A program made the translations under genes and the position numbers. 42,862 nt of DNA. It comes from DATFEN01 sp035691285 (GTDB lineage: Bacteria > Acidobacteriota > Vicinamibacteria > Fen-336). The notes under the pieces are model-generated. The model did no database searches and had not been told where the DNA came from. It was given only the letters and a program-made list of their open reading frames with translations. Positions 16,323 through 24,871 of the stretch are shown piece by piece (within the stretch, counting starts at the first letter, position 1; each line of letters opens with the position of its first letter). The stretch covers positions 1 to 42,862 of the forward strand of contig DASSJI010000007.1 in NCBI GenBank assembly GCA_035691285.1. The letters are read 5' to 3'.

Positions 16323-17573
16323 ATGCTCTCATCGCTTTTCCTCCTTGCGACCGCCGCCACGGCACCCGACGCCGAGATCAAGGCCCTCGCCGACGCGATG
16401 ACGCCGGCCCTGGTCGAGACGCGCCGCGACATCCACCGGAACCCCGAGCTGGGCAACCGCGAATTCCGGACCGGCAAGCTGGTGGCGGAACGGCTGCAGG
16501 GCCTCGGCGGGCTCGAGGTGCGCCATCCGGTCGCCAGGACCGGGGTCGTGGGCGTCTTGAAGGGGGGCTTGCCCGGACGCGGCGTCGTCGCCCTGCGCGC
16601 GGACCTGGACGCCCTTCCGATCCAGGAGACGAACGACGTCCCGTACAAGAGCGTGGTGGCCGGCGTGAAGCACGCCTGCGGCCACGACGCCCACACCACG
16701 ATCCTGCTGGGCGCGGCGGAGGTGCTGGCGAAGCTTCGGGCGAAGCTGCCGGGAACGGTGGTCTTCCTGTTCCAGCCGGCCGAGGAGGGCCCGCCCGAGG
16801 GCGAGGAGGGCGGGGCGGCGCTCATGATCAAGGAGGGCGCCCTCGAGGCGCCGCGGGTTCAGGCCGTGTACGGCCTCCACACCGATCCGTTCCTCGAGGC
16901 CGGTCAGGCCGGCTGGCGGGTGGGGCCGATCTTCGCCTCGTCGGACAGCTTCACGATCGAGGTGATCGGCAGGAAGACCCACGGCGCCTACCCGGAGACG
17001 GGCCTCGACCCGATCCCCGTGGCGGCCGAGATCGTGGCGGCGCTCCAGACGATCCCCTCGCGCCAGCTGGACGCCCGCAGCCCGAAGGTGCTGACCATCG
17101 GCTCGATCCAGGGCGGCAACCGCGTCAACATCATCGCGGACAAGGTCGTGATGCAGGGCACCATGCGCACCCTCGACGCGTCCGTGCGGAAGGAGATGAA
17201 GGAGCGCATCGCGCGCACCGTGGAGAACGTGGGGGAGGCGCACGGCCTCGTGGCCCGTGTGCGCTTCGACGCCGACGGCAACTCGCCCACGATGAACGAC
17301 GCGGCCCTGACCCGCGCTTCGCTCCCGAGCCTGGAGCGCGTCTACGGCAAGGCCAACGTGCGCGAGGTCGAGCCGCAGATGGGCGCCGAGGACTTCGCGG
17401 CCCTCGCCGAGCGGGTGCCGGGGCTCTACTACAAGTTCGGGATCCGGAACGAATCCAAGGGCATCGTCGCCAAGATGCACACCGAGGACTACGACCTCGA
17501 CGAGGCGGCCCTGCCGCTGGCGGTGCGCGCCATGGCGACCCTGGCGTTCGACTACCTGCTCCGCTCGAAGTAG
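16323..17573 (+). CDS. Secreted M20-family amidohydrolase/peptidase
   Basis: Zinc-dependent amidohydrolase of the M20D (IAA-amino acid hydrolase/hippurate hydrolase) type, 416 residues. A short signal peptide (MLSSLFLLATAATA) suggests export. Metal-binding motifs are HACGHDAH (117-124) and QPAEEG (about 151-156), with ALRADLDALP just before. The lid/dimerisation domain contains HGAYPETGLDPI and IQGGNRVNIIAD, and the C-terminal motif is MGAEDFA. It probably cleaves an amide bond in N-acyl amino acids or small peptides; the substrate is unknown. It precedes the phosphatase-like lipoprotein gene by 2 bp and is probably cotranscribed. Confidence 0.88.
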   Translation: MLSSLFLLATAATAPDAEIKALADAMTPALVETRRDIHRNPELGNREFRTGKLVAERLQGLGGLEVRHPVARTGVVGVLKGGLPGRGVVALRADLDALPIQETNDVPYKSVVAGVKHACGHDAHTTILLGAAEVLAKLRAKLPGTVVFLFQPAEEGPPEGEEGGAALMIKEGALEAPRVQAVYGLHTDPFLEAGQAGWRVGPIFASSDSFTIEVIGRKTHGAYPETGLDPIPVAAEIVAALQTIPSRQLDARSPKVLTIGSIQGGNRVNIIADKVVMQGTMRTLDASVRKEMKERIARTVENVGEAHGLVARVRFDADGNSPTMNDAALTRASLPSLERVYGKANVREVEPQMGAEDFAALAERVPGLYYKFGIRNESKGIVAKMHTEDYDLDEAALPLAVRAMATLAFDYLLRSK

Positions 17574-17575
17574 GG

Positions 17576-19006
17576 ATGCGACGCCGCCTCGGAGCCGCGC
17601 TCCTGGCCGCGGCGGTCCCGTTCGCCGCCTGCTCGCGCGAGGCAGAGCGCCCGGCGGCGGGCGGCTTCCCCAGGGGCCCCGTCCTGCTCGTCGGCTTCGA
17701 CGGCTTCGAGTGGAGCGCTGTGCTGCCGCTGCTGCGCGAGGGCAGGCTGCCCCACCTCGCTGCGCTCCTCCGCCGCGGCTCCTTCGGCACGCTGGAATCC
17801 ATCTCCGCGCGCAACTCCCCGGCGCTGTGGACCACGATCGCGACGGGCAAGTCCATCGAGAAGCACGGGATCAGGGACTTCCTCAAGGCCCGGAAGCCCG
17901 CGGTCTTCTACACGAGCGCCGACCGGCGCGTGAAGGCGTTCTGGAACATGCTCAGCGAGCGCGGCCAGCGCGTCTCGACCATCGGCTGGTTCGTCACGCA
18001 CCCCGTCGAGCCCGTCAGCGGCTGGATGGTGGCGCAGGCCAACACCTCCGAAGTGATGAAGGCCCGTCACGTGAAGAAGGGGAGCGTGCTGCCGGGATTG
18101 AGCGGCCAGGTGCATCCCGTGGAGCGCGAGGACGAGGTGTTCGAGGTCCTGGAGGAGGTGGAGCGCGACCTCGACGCGATCGTCGCGGAGCGCCTGCGGG
18201 AGCGGATCGAAGACGCCCCCGCGCGCTTCCGCGGCCCGATCGAGGCCAGCCGCTGGGCCTTTCGCGCCGACGCGGCCTACGAGCGCTTGGCGCTGCGCGC
18301 CGCCGCCGAGGCCCCCGACGTGCTGGCGGTGTACTTCGGCGCGACGGACGTGATCGGCCATCGCTTCTGGCCCTTCGCCAGGACACGCCGTTTCCCCGAT
18401 CGCCTCTTCACGGGCAAGCTCGGCAAGCGCCTCGCTCCGCGCATGGCGCCGGGATCCTGGGGCAACGCCCTCCTGGGCGGGCTCTTCTGGCGCGCCATGC
18501 AGCCGGTCTACGAGTCCGGATGGCCCGGCCAGGTGCTGGCGCGGACGTACGAGCACGCCGACGCCACGGTCGGGCGCCTGGTCGCGGCGATGCCGCCCGA
18601 CACGCGCGTGATCGTCGTGTCGGACCACGGCTTCCGCCCCTGGCACCACACCGACGGGCCCGAAGGCTTCTTCGTCGCCGCCGGTCCCGGCCTAAGGGAC
18701 ATGGAGGGCCCCGAGCCCCAGCGGCTTTCCCGCGACCACCTGCGCCGGCTCGGGCGCATCCACGACGTGGGCCCGACGCTGCTCGCGCTGGCCGGCCTGC
18801 CCGTCGGCCTCGACATGGACGGGCGGCCGATCGAGGCGGTGCTGGCTCCCGATCCCCGCCTGCAGCGCCCGGCGCCGATCGCGACCTGGGACGATCCGGC
18901 GTGGCTTGCCGCGCGCCAGGCCGCGGGTCAGGCTTCCTCCCCGCCTGCGGAAGAGGAAGAAGAAGAGCGCCTCGAGCAGCTCCGCGCGCTGGGCTACATC
19001 CAGTAG
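17576..19006 (+). CDS. Alkaline-phosphatase-superfamily (type I phosphodiesterase-like) lipoprotein
   Basis: Exported lipoprotein of 476 residues: signal peptide with lipobox FAAC (C19), then a type I phosphodiesterase/nucleotide pyrophosphatase fold. Metal ligands are suggested by VGFDGFEW (D42), the nucleophile loop ARNSPALWTTIATGK (S81 the likely nucleophile), and VVSDHGF. These match the family that hydrolyses phosphoesters or phosphonates; the substrate is unknown. The C-terminus ends in a Glu-rich stretch and LGYIQ. ATG 17576 lies 2 bp after the peptidase stop; the frame is open upstream only through the peptidase gene. Its TAG stop directly abuts the stop of the convergent ABC gene. 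Confidence 0.85.
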   Translation: MRRRLGAALLAAAVPFAACSREAERPAAGGFPRGPVLLVGFDGFEWSAVLPLLREGRLPHLAALLRRGSFGTLESISARNSPALWTTIATGKSIEKHGIRDFLKARKPAVFYTSADRRVKAFWNMLSERGQRVSTIGWFVTHPVEPVSGWMVAQANTSEVMKARHVKKGSVLPGLSGQVHPVEREDEVFEVLEEVERDLDAIVAERLRERIEDAPARFRGPIEASRWAFRADAAYERLALRAAAEAPDVLAVYFGATDVIGHRFWPFARTRRFPDRLFTGKLGKRLAPRMAPGSWGNALLGGLFWRAMQPVYESGWPGQVLARTYEHADATVGRLVAAMPPDTRVIVVSDHGFRPWHHTDGPEGFFVAAGPGLRDMEGPEPQRLSRDHLRRLGRIHDVGPTLLALAGLPVGLDMDGRPIEAVLAPDPRLQRPAPIATWDDPAWLAARQAAGQASSPPAEEEEEERLEQLRALGYIQ

Positions 19007-20800
19007 CTACGCCGGCGCCGGCGCGGCGTCCGCGGCTCCGTACTCCTGGTCCTTGTACTGGAGCTGGTAGAGCCGCCAGTACAGCCCGCGGCGCTGGAGC
19101 AGCTCCTCGTGTGCGCCGCGCTCGCGTATCCGGCCCTTGTGGAGCACCAGGATCTCGTCCACGTTGCGGATCGTGGAGAGGCGGTGCGCGATCACGATGG
19201 CGGTGCGGCCACGGAGCAGCACGCGCAGCGCGTCCTGGATGAGACGCTCGGTCTCCGTGTCCACCGACGAGGTGGCCTCGTCCAGGATCAGCACGCGCGG
19301 GTCGTGGGCCAGGGCCCGGGCGAAGGAGAGCAGCTGCTTCTGTCCGGTCGAGAGCGTCGCGCCGCGCTCCTTGACCTCGGCGTCGTACCCGCCCGGAAGG
19401 CGCTCGACGAAGGCCTCGGCGTGGACCGCCCGGGCCGCGGCCCGCACCCGCTCGATGGGGATCTCCGAGCCGAGGCGGATGTTCGAGGCGATCGTGCCGC
19501 TGAAGAGGTGGACGTCCTGGAGCACCAGGGCCATCGCCCGGCGCAGCGCGGAGGGGTCCCAGTCGCGCACGTCGACGCCGTCCAGCGTGACCCGGCCCTG
19601 CTGCACGTCGTAGAAGCGCTGCAGCAGGCTGATGACGGAGGTCTTGCCCGCGCCGGTCGCGCCCACGAGGGCGACGCTCCGGCCCGGCTCGACGGCGAAG
19701 TCGATGTCCCGCAGCACCCACTCGCCGGGAGCGTAGGCGAAGGAGACGCCTTCGAACGCCACGCGCCCGTCCACGCGCTCCGGCCGATGCGCGGCCGGTT
19801 TCGCCGCGACCTCGGGCCTCGTGTCGAGGAGCAGGAAGATCCGTTCCGAGGAGGCCATGGCCGCCTGCAGGATGTTGAACTTCTCGGACAGGTCCGAGAT
19901 CGGACGCCAGAAGCGGTCGGTGTACTGGACGAAGGCGACGAGGGCGCCGAGGGTGAGGGTTCCCTCCAGGACGCGGCCGCCTCCGTAGACGATGATGAGC
20001 GCCACGGCGATCGCCGCGAGCAGGTCGATGGCCGGGTAGAACACCGCGTAATAGAAGATCGACTTCAGGTTGGCGTCGGCGTGGGCGCGGTTGATCTCGG
20101 CGAACAGGCCGCGGTTCCGCTCCTCGCGGCGGAAGAGCTGCACCACGGCCATCCCGGTCAGGTTCTCCTGGAGAAAGGCGTTGATGCGCGCCACCCACTT
20201 GCGTACCTCGCGGAAGCTCTCCCGGGCGCCGCGCCGGAACCAGTCCGTGACCAGGAAGAAGAGCGGCAGCACGGCGAAGGTGACGAGGGCGAGACGCCAG
20301 TTCAGGGACAGCATCACCGCCATGATGCCGACGAGGGTGAAGAGGTCGCCGAACACCGTCACGACTCCCGCCGTGAACAGCTCGTTGACGGCGTCCACGT
20401 CGCTCGTGACCCGGGTGACCAGGCGGCCCACCGGGTTCTTGTCGTAGAAGCCGACGTGGAGCTTCTGGAGGTGGCCGAAGATCTGGCGGCGCAGGTCGAG
20501 CATCACCCGCTGGCCGGTCATCTGCAGGATGAACACCTGCCCGAAGCGCACCACGAAGGCCAGCGCCAGGATCAGGGAGTAGAGCGCGGCGATGCGCAGC
20601 AGGCCCTGGCCGTCGCCCTTCTGGATGTGCTCGTCGATGGCGACCTTGGTGAGGTAGGGGCCGGCGAGGTCGAGCCCCGCCATGGCGATGATGAGCACGA
20701 AGGAAGCGATCACCGGCCAGAGGTACGGGCGCAGGTAGGCCAGGAGCCGCAGCAGCAGCTTCGAGTCGTAGCTCTTCTCGAGGGGATCGTCTTCGATCAT
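19007..20800 (-). CDS. ABC exporter subunit 2 (MsbA-like half transporter)
   Basis: Full-length half transporter of 597 residues with an N-terminal six-helix exporter domain (about 20-320) and a C-terminal ATPase domain. The ATPase has Walker A GATGAGKTS, a normal Walker B LILDEATSSVD and the H-loop AHR. Its signature is LSTGQ (483-487) in place of the canonical LSGGQ, matching the degenerate-site partner in heterodimeric exporters. It would pair with the ABC gene upstream (21108-22841) to export lipids, drugs or peptides; the substrate is unknown. ATG 20800 overlaps the stop of the GxxExxY remnant as ATGA. Before that element arrived, the two ABC genes probably overlapped directly. Confidence 0.92.
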   Translation of the reverse strand: MIEDDPLEKSYDSKLLLRLLAYLRPYLWPVIASFVLIIAMAGLDLAGPYLTKVAIDEHIQKGDGQGLLRIAALYSLILALAFVVRFGQVFILQMTGQRVMLDLRRQIFGHLQKLHVGFYDKNPVGRLVTRVTSDVDAVNELFTAGVVTVFGDLFTLVGIMAVMLSLNWRLALVTFAVLPLFFLVTDWFRRGARESFREVRKWVARINAFLQENLTGMAVVQLFRREERNRGLFAEINRAHADANLKSIFYYAVFYPAIDLLAAIAVALIIVYGGGRVLEGTLTLGALVAFVQYTDRFWRPISDLSEKFNILQAAMASSERIFLLLDTRPEVAAKPAAHRPERVDGRVAFEGVSFAYAPGEWVLRDIDFAVEPGRSVALVGATGAGKTSVISLLQRFYDVQQGRVTLDGVDVRDWDPSALRRAMALVLQDVHLFSGTIASNIRLGSEIPIERVRAAARAVHAEAFVERLPGGYDAEVKERGATLSTGQKQLLSFARALAHDPRVLILDEATSSVDTETERLIQDALRVLLRGRTAIVIAHRLSTIRNVDEILVLHKGRIRERGAHEELLQRRGLYWRLYQLQYKDQEYGAADAAPAPA

Positions 20801-21111
20801 CTAACTCTGGCCAAGACAACCACAGAGGACACCGAGAGAAGCTCGCCGACGATCTCGTCCTTGTAGCGCACCGCCAGCGCGACTTGCGTCTGGTGCTCGA
20901 CGCCCTGCCTCTTCAGCTCCGACCACAGCGCCCGCTCGTACACGGATTCGAGGAACCCGGGGCCCAGCTCGCGGTGTACCTCGATGGCCGCTCCGAGGAC
21001 TGAGCTGGTGACCGAGTCCGTTTCCCTCGTTCCCTCGGTGCTCTCTCCGTCCAACCTCTGTGCTCTCTGTGGCTGTCCGGACCGTGGTTGCAGTCGTGGT
21101 TGCGGAGTCAT
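20797..21111 (-). pseudogene. Truncated GxxExxY-family protein inside the repeat element
   Basis: A 104-codon frame with MTPQPRLQ and repeat-encoded TESTEGTRETDS at its N-terminus, then the GxxExxY core: SSVLGAAIEVHRELGPGFLE, SVYERALWSELKRQGVEHQ and VALAVRYKDEIVGE. Normal family members run to about 125 residues with a PD-(D/E)XK-like C-terminal half. Here that half is missing and the frame reads straight into the opposite repeat arm (SVSSVVVLARVR). The frame starts with ATGA on the stop of ABC subunit 1 and ends with ATGA on the start of subunit 2, so it is open and possibly translated. The function of the full family is uncertain. Confidence 0.75.
20801..21107. mobile_element. 307-bp repeat element carrying the GxxExxY remnant
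   Basis: The unit lies between two direct ATGA tetranucleotides (minus strand; TCAT at 20797-20800 and 21108-21111 on the plus strand). Its ends contain opposed copies of the repeat: GACAACCACAGAGGACAC near 20816-20833, and the inverse of GGACAGCCACAGAGAGC at about 21065-21081. Removing the unit and one ATGA rejoins the two ABC exporter genes with a 4-bp ATGA overlap. This is the pattern expected for transposition with a 4-bp target duplication. No transposase is present. Confidence 0.65.
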
Positions 21112-22841
21112 GCCGTCTCCACTTCGCGCTCGAGCAGCTGCCTGCGGTGCAGCTCGGCATAGAAGCCGCCCCGGGCCAGGAGCTCCTCGTGGCTGCCCCG
21201 CTCCACGAGGCGGCCCTCCCTCAGCACCACGATCAGGTCGGCGTCCTTCACGGTCGAGACGCGGTGCGACACGAGGAACGTCGTGCGGCCCGCCCGGACG
21301 TCGCGCAGGCCCTGGAGGATCTGCTCCTCGGTCTCGGTGTCGACGGACGCGAGGCTGTCGTCGAGCACCAGGATGCGGGGCTCGACGGCCAGGGCGCGGG
21401 CCAGCGCGGCGCGCTGCTTCTGTCCGCCCGAGAGCGTGATGCCGCGCTCGCCCACGACGGTGTCGTAGCCCTTCGGGAAGTCGCCGACGTCCTTGGCGAG
21501 CTGCGCGACGCCCGCCGCCCACTCCACGCGCTCCTTGCCGTCGGTCGCCACGCCGAAGGCCACGTTGCCGCCCACGGTGTCGGAGAACAGGAACGTCTCC
21601 TGGGGCACGAAGCCGACGGCGCCGCGCAACGTCGCCAGGGGGATCTCGCGCACGTCCCGCCCATCCACGAGCACGGTCCCGGGGGGCGCCTCGAAGAGGC
21701 GCGGCAGCAGGCTGACGAGGGTCGTCTTGCCCGAGCCGGTGGGGCCGACGATCGCGACGGTCCGGCCGGCCGGCACGTGCAGGTCGATGTCCTTGAGCAC
21801 CGGCGTGCCGTCGTAGCCGAAGCTGAGGGCGCGGAACTCCACGTCGCCGCGGATCGCGAGCGCCTCCTTCGCCGCGCGGTCGTCGATCTCGGGCGGCGCG
21901 TCGAGGATCTCGACGAGCCGTCCCATGGAGGCCTCGCTCCGCTCGAAGATGTTCACCACCCAGCCGAGGGCGATCATCGGCCAGTGCAGCATCGCGAGGT
22001 AGGTCGAGAAGGCCACGAACTCGCCGAGGGAGATCGCGCCGCGCACGACCATGGAGCCGCCGAGCCACAGCACCGTGAGCGCGCCCAGGCCCATCAGGAG
22101 CTGGATGCCGGGGTAGAGGGAGCCGAACAGCCGGATCAGGCGCTGGTTCCGCCGGAGGAATTCCCGGTTGGCCTCGGCGAAGCGCTCCTCCTCGTGAGGC
22201 TCCTGGGCATAGGCGCGAACGACGCGGATGCCCGAGAAGCTCTCCTGGGCGGTGGCGGTGATGGTCGAGAGCTGCTCCTGGACCTCCTCGAAGCGGTCGT
22301 GGATCCGGCGCCCCGCGTAGCGGACCAGCACCGACACGATCACCAGGGGCAGCAGCGAGAGGAAGAGCAGGAAGGGCGAGATCGCCGCCATCAGCGCCAC
22401 CGCGGCGACGAAGGTGGCGCCGGTGTTGGCCGTGTACATGATGCCCGGGCCCAGCACCATGCGCACGGCCGAGAGGTCGTTCGTGGCGCGGCTCATCAGG
22501 TCGCCGATGCGGTGCTCCTGGTAGTAGCGCGTCGGCAGCAGCGTCAGGTGGCGGAACACGTCGTTGCGCAGCTCGTACTCCAGCTCCCGGGAGATGCCGA
22601 TCAGGATCGTGCGCATGAAGTAGCGGAAGACGCCCTCGGTGAGCACCAGGGAGACGATCAGCGCCGCGTAGAGCCAGAGCTTCTGGCGTGTCAGCTCGGC
22701 CGCGAGGTCGTCGACGGCGTAGCGCAGCACCCAGGGCGAGGCGACCGACAGCGCCGTCGTGACGAGCAGGCAGACGAGGCCCCTGGCGATCCCGCCGCGG
22801 CGGCGCCGCAGGTAGGGAAGGAGCCGTCTCAGGCTTTTCAA
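21108..22841 (-). CDS. ABC exporter subunit 1 with degenerate catalytic site
   Basis: Half ABC exporter of 577 residues: transmembrane domain at about 10-320 and ATPase domain with Walker A GPTGSGKTT, canonical signature LSGGQKQ and H-loop SHR. Walker B reads ILVLDDSLASVD, so the catalytic glutamate is aspartate (D495). In heterodimeric exporters this Glu-to-Asp change on one subunit pairs with a non-canonical signature on the other, exactly as seen in the downstream partner. The TTG start at 22841 overlaps the SprT-like stop as TTGA; the frame is open further upstream but overlaps that gene. Its TGA now meets the inserted element instead of the partner gene. Confidence 0.9.
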   Translation of the reverse strand: MKSLRRLLPYLRRRRGGIARGLVCLLVTTALSVASPWVLRYAVDDLAAELTRQKLWLYAALIVSLVLTEGVFRYFMRTILIGISRELEYELRNDVFRHLTLLPTRYYQEHRIGDLMSRATNDLSAVRMVLGPGIMYTANTGATFVAAVALMAAISPFLLFLSLLPLVIVSVLVRYAGRRIHDRFEEVQEQLSTITATAQESFSGIRVVRAYAQEPHEEERFAEANREFLRRNQRLIRLFGSLYPGIQLLMGLGALTVLWLGGSMVVRGAISLGEFVAFSTYLAMLHWPMIALGWVVNIFERSEASMGRLVEILDAPPEIDDRAAKEALAIRGDVEFRALSFGYDGTPVLKDIDLHVPAGRTVAIVGPTGSGKTTLVSLLPRLFEAPPGTVLVDGRDVREIPLATLRGAVGFVPQETFLFSDTVGGNVAFGVATDGKERVEWAAGVAQLAKDVGDFPKGYDTVVGERGITLSGGQKQRAALARALAVEPRILVLDDSLASVDTETEEQILQGLRDVRAGRTTFLVSHRVSTVKDADLIVVLREGRLVERGSHEELLARGGFYAELHRRQLLEREVETA

Positions 22842-23581
22842 CGGCGCTTGTCTTTCCTGCGCTTCCGGTCGAGGGCCTGGCTCGCCCGCAGCAGGTAGCG
22901 CAGGTTGCGCTTCTCCCAGGCGAGGGCCTCGCGATGGTGCGGGTAGCGCGCCTCGGCGGCGCGGAACACCCGCGTGTGGTAGACCGTCCGCCCGGCTCGG
23001 TCGGGAACGCCGCCCATGTGGTGGTGGAGCATCTCGTGGTAGACGACGCTCTCCAGGAAGTAGCGCGGCACCTCGGGGCGGTCCAGCACCGGGTGGATCC
23101 GGATCAGGCCCAGCACCGGGTCGTAGCTGCCGAAGGTGAGCCCGCCCCGGCGCGCGCGGCCGTAGCCCCGGCCCCACGTGATCGGCACCTCGAGCCGGTC
23201 CGAGAAGAAGCGCGCGTTCAGCGAGTCGAACACCCGCAGCAGGTCGTGATGGCTGCCGGCGGTCTGGAGCTCGGGCAGCTCGCGCTTCACCCGGCGCACG
23301 CGGTGGAGGTTCTCGTTCATGAAGCGCCGGACCACGGAGTCGGCGGCCCGGCTGGTGCGCGACTTGAGCCCGCGGGCGATGGCGCGCACCACGTTCATCG
23401 GCGCGTGGAGGAACATGTGGTGGAGCCGGACGAAGGCGGTGCCCTTCTCGCGCCGCACCGTGAGCAGGACCGAGCGGTTCTCGGTGAGGGTCAGCTTCAC
23501 GGGGCGCTCGGCGCTCTCCGCGATCGCGCTCTCGAGGCGCAGCCCGTCCCAGACCGGGGCGTCGTCGAACGAAAGCGCCAT
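22838..23581 (-). CDS. SprT-like zinc metalloprotease domain protein
   Basis: A cytoplasmic protein of 247 residues with no signal or membrane segment. The zinc-protease motif HEMLHHH (within VVYHEMLHHHMGG) supplies HExxH, followed by a downstream histidine (YHTRVFR). The helical N-terminal half and the position of the motif in the last third resemble SprT/Spartan-type domains. Its biological role is unknown; proteolysis of DNA-bound proteins is only a family-based possibility. ATG 23581 is preferred; a GTG at 23605 would add eight residues. It overlaps the ABC gene by TTGA, so it is likely in the same transcript. Confidence 0.78.
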   Translation of the reverse strand: MALSFDDAPVWDGLRLESAIAESAERPVKLTLTENRSVLLTVRREKGTAFVRLHHMFLHAPMNVVRAIARGLKSRTSRAADSVVRRFMNENLHRVRRVKRELPELQTAGSHHDLLRVFDSLNARFFSDRLEVPITWGRGYGRARRGGLTFGSYDPVLGLIRIHPVLDRPEVPRYFLESVVYHEMLHHHMGGVPDRAGRTVYHTRVFRAAEARYPHHREALAWEKRNLRYLLRASQALDRKRRKDKRR

Positions 23582-23699
23582 CTGTCTCGGTCCGGTACGC
23601 ACCACGTCAGCCGGCCTCCGCTTCAGACGAGGAAGATCCTGTCCCCAAGAGCAGCGCGAGTCAAGCGACCCGCAGCCCTTCCCGTGACATGGAGCACGC

Positions 23700-24341
23700 T
23701 CACTTGGACGCCATCGGCACGTAGTACTGCGTGCCCTTGCCCATCGCCTGGACCTGCTTCCACAGGTCGTCGATGTCCTCGGCGCGCTTCGCGAAGTCCA
23801 CCTCGGCGGTGTTCACCACGAGGAGCGGGGTCTGCGTGTAGTGGAAGAAGTAGTGGTTGTACGCGCGGTTGACCTCGGCCATGTACTCTTCCGAGAGACG
23901 CGCCTCCTCCGGGCGAGCCCGCGCGCGGATCCTCTTCATCAGCACTTCGGTGGGGGCCTGCAGGTAGACGACGAGGTCGGGGCGCGGCACGCTGTCGGCC
24001 AGGAGCGCGTACAGCTTCTCGTAGATGATCAGCTCGCTGTCCTCGAGGTTCAGGTACGCGAAGAGCTTGCTCTTCTCGAACAGGTAGTCGCTCAGGGTGA
24101 ACTCCTGGAACAGCTTGCGCTGCAGCAGCTCCTGCTGCTGCTTGTAGCGCGAGAGCAGGAAGAACAGCTCGAGCTGGAAGGTGGCGCCGGCCTCGCCGTC
24201 GTAGAAGCGCTTGAGGAAGGGGTTCTCCTTCCACCAGTCCTCCAGCACCTTCGTGGCGTCCACGCGCTCGGCCAGCTTCTCCACGACCGTGGACTTCCCG
24301 ACGCCGATGGGCCCCTCGACGACGACGTAGCGGAACTGCAT
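23700..24341 (-). CDS. Deoxynucleoside kinase (dNK family)
   Basis: Phosphorylates deoxynucleosides with a nucleoside triphosphate donor in the salvage pathway. Of 213 residues, the P-loop is GPIGVGKST near the N-terminus. The lid region contains an Arg-rich run (MKRIRARARPEE) and the substrate region has LEDWWKENPFL and FTLSDYLFEKS, similar to deoxyadenosine/deoxyguanosine kinases. Base preference cannot be assigned. The ATG at 24341 overlaps the folK stop by one base (TGATG), so the two are cotranscribed; the frame is open far upstream only because it is antisense or out of frame to folK. Confidence 0.9.
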   Translation of the reverse strand: MQFRYVVVEGPIGVGKSTVVEKLAERVDATKVLEDWWKENPFLKRFYDGEAGATFQLELFFLLSRYKQQQELLQRKLFQEFTLSDYLFEKSKLFAYLNLEDSELIIYEKLYALLADSVPRPDLVVYLQAPTEVLMKRIRARARPEEARLSEEYMAEVNRAYNHYFFHYTQTPLLVVNTAEVDFAKRAEDIDDLWKQVQAMGKGTQYYVPMASK

Positions 24342-24829
24342 CAGCTCCGCTCCCAGCGCGCGACGCGGGAGCTGTCGGGGCAGCGCGCGAGCAGCTCGCG
24401 GGCGCTCGCGGCGAGCCGCGGGTGGCGGACCTCGGGGGCGATCTCGACGAGCGGCACCAGCACGAAGCGGCGCTCGTGCAGGCGCGGGTGCGGCACCACG
24501 GGCGGAGGCGCGTCGCGGACCAGGTCGCCGAAGAGCAGCACGTCCACGTCCACGGTCCTCGGACCGAAGCGCTCCCCTCGCACCCGGCCCAGGGCGCGCT
24601 CCGCCGCGAGGCAGGCCTCGAGCAGCCGCTCCGGAGTGTCGCTCCACTCGCCCGCCACGACCTGGTTCAGGAAGTCGCCCTGGGGCGGTCCGCCGACCGG
24701 CGCCGTCTCGTAGAGGGCGCTCGTCCTGCTGGTTCGGAATCCGCCCCCTTCGAGCAGGGCGAGCGCGCGTGCCAGGCTCTCCTCCCGCCCGCCGAGGTTC
24801 GACCCGAGGCCGAGGAAAGCAGCGGGCAT
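24341..24829 (-). CDS. folK: 2-amino-4-hydroxy-6-hydroxymethyldihydropteridine pyrophosphokinase
   Basis: Transfers pyrophosphate from ATP to 6-hydroxymethyl-7,8-dihydropterin in folate synthesis. The 162-residue protein has GLGSNLGGREESL at its N-terminus, a central YETAPVGGPPQGDFLN, the signature GPRTVDVDVLLFGD and HPRLHERRFVLVPL. These are the family's substrate- and metal-binding motifs, with aspartates intact. Other folate genes are not adjacent. A perfect TATAAT lies 20 bp upstream on the minus strand. Confidence 0.95.
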   Translation of the reverse strand: MPAAFLGLGSNLGGREESLARALALLEGGGFRTSRTSALYETAPVGGPPQGDFLNQVVAGEWSDTPERLLEACLAAERALGRVRGERFGPRTVDVDVLLFGDLVRDAPPPVVPHPRLHERRFVLVPLVEIAPEVRHPRLAASARELLARCPDSSRVARWERS

Positions 24830-24849
24830 CTCCGGCGCGAACGCATGGG

Positions 24850-24856
24850 ATTATAA
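24850..24856. promoter_or_regulatory. Shared -10-like ATTATAA between folK and the kinase gene
   Basis: On the minus strand 24855-24850 reads TATAAT, about 20 bp before folK. On the plus strand TTATAA (24851-24856) lies 15 bp before the kinase ATG. Neither has a good -35 box at standard spacing, so one or both starts are possible but unproven. Confidence 0.35.
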
Positions 24857-24871
24857 GGGACACCTCCCGCC

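Noticed and set aside
14005..16401. A 798-codon plus-strand frame opposite the SMC-like ATPase
   Set aside because: Antisense shadow; the minus-strand frame carries intact Walker, signature and H-loop motifs.
23841..24713. A 290-codon plus-strand frame opposite the deoxynucleoside kinase and folK
   Set aside because: Both minus-strand genes have clear catalytic motifs, and the opposite frame shows none.
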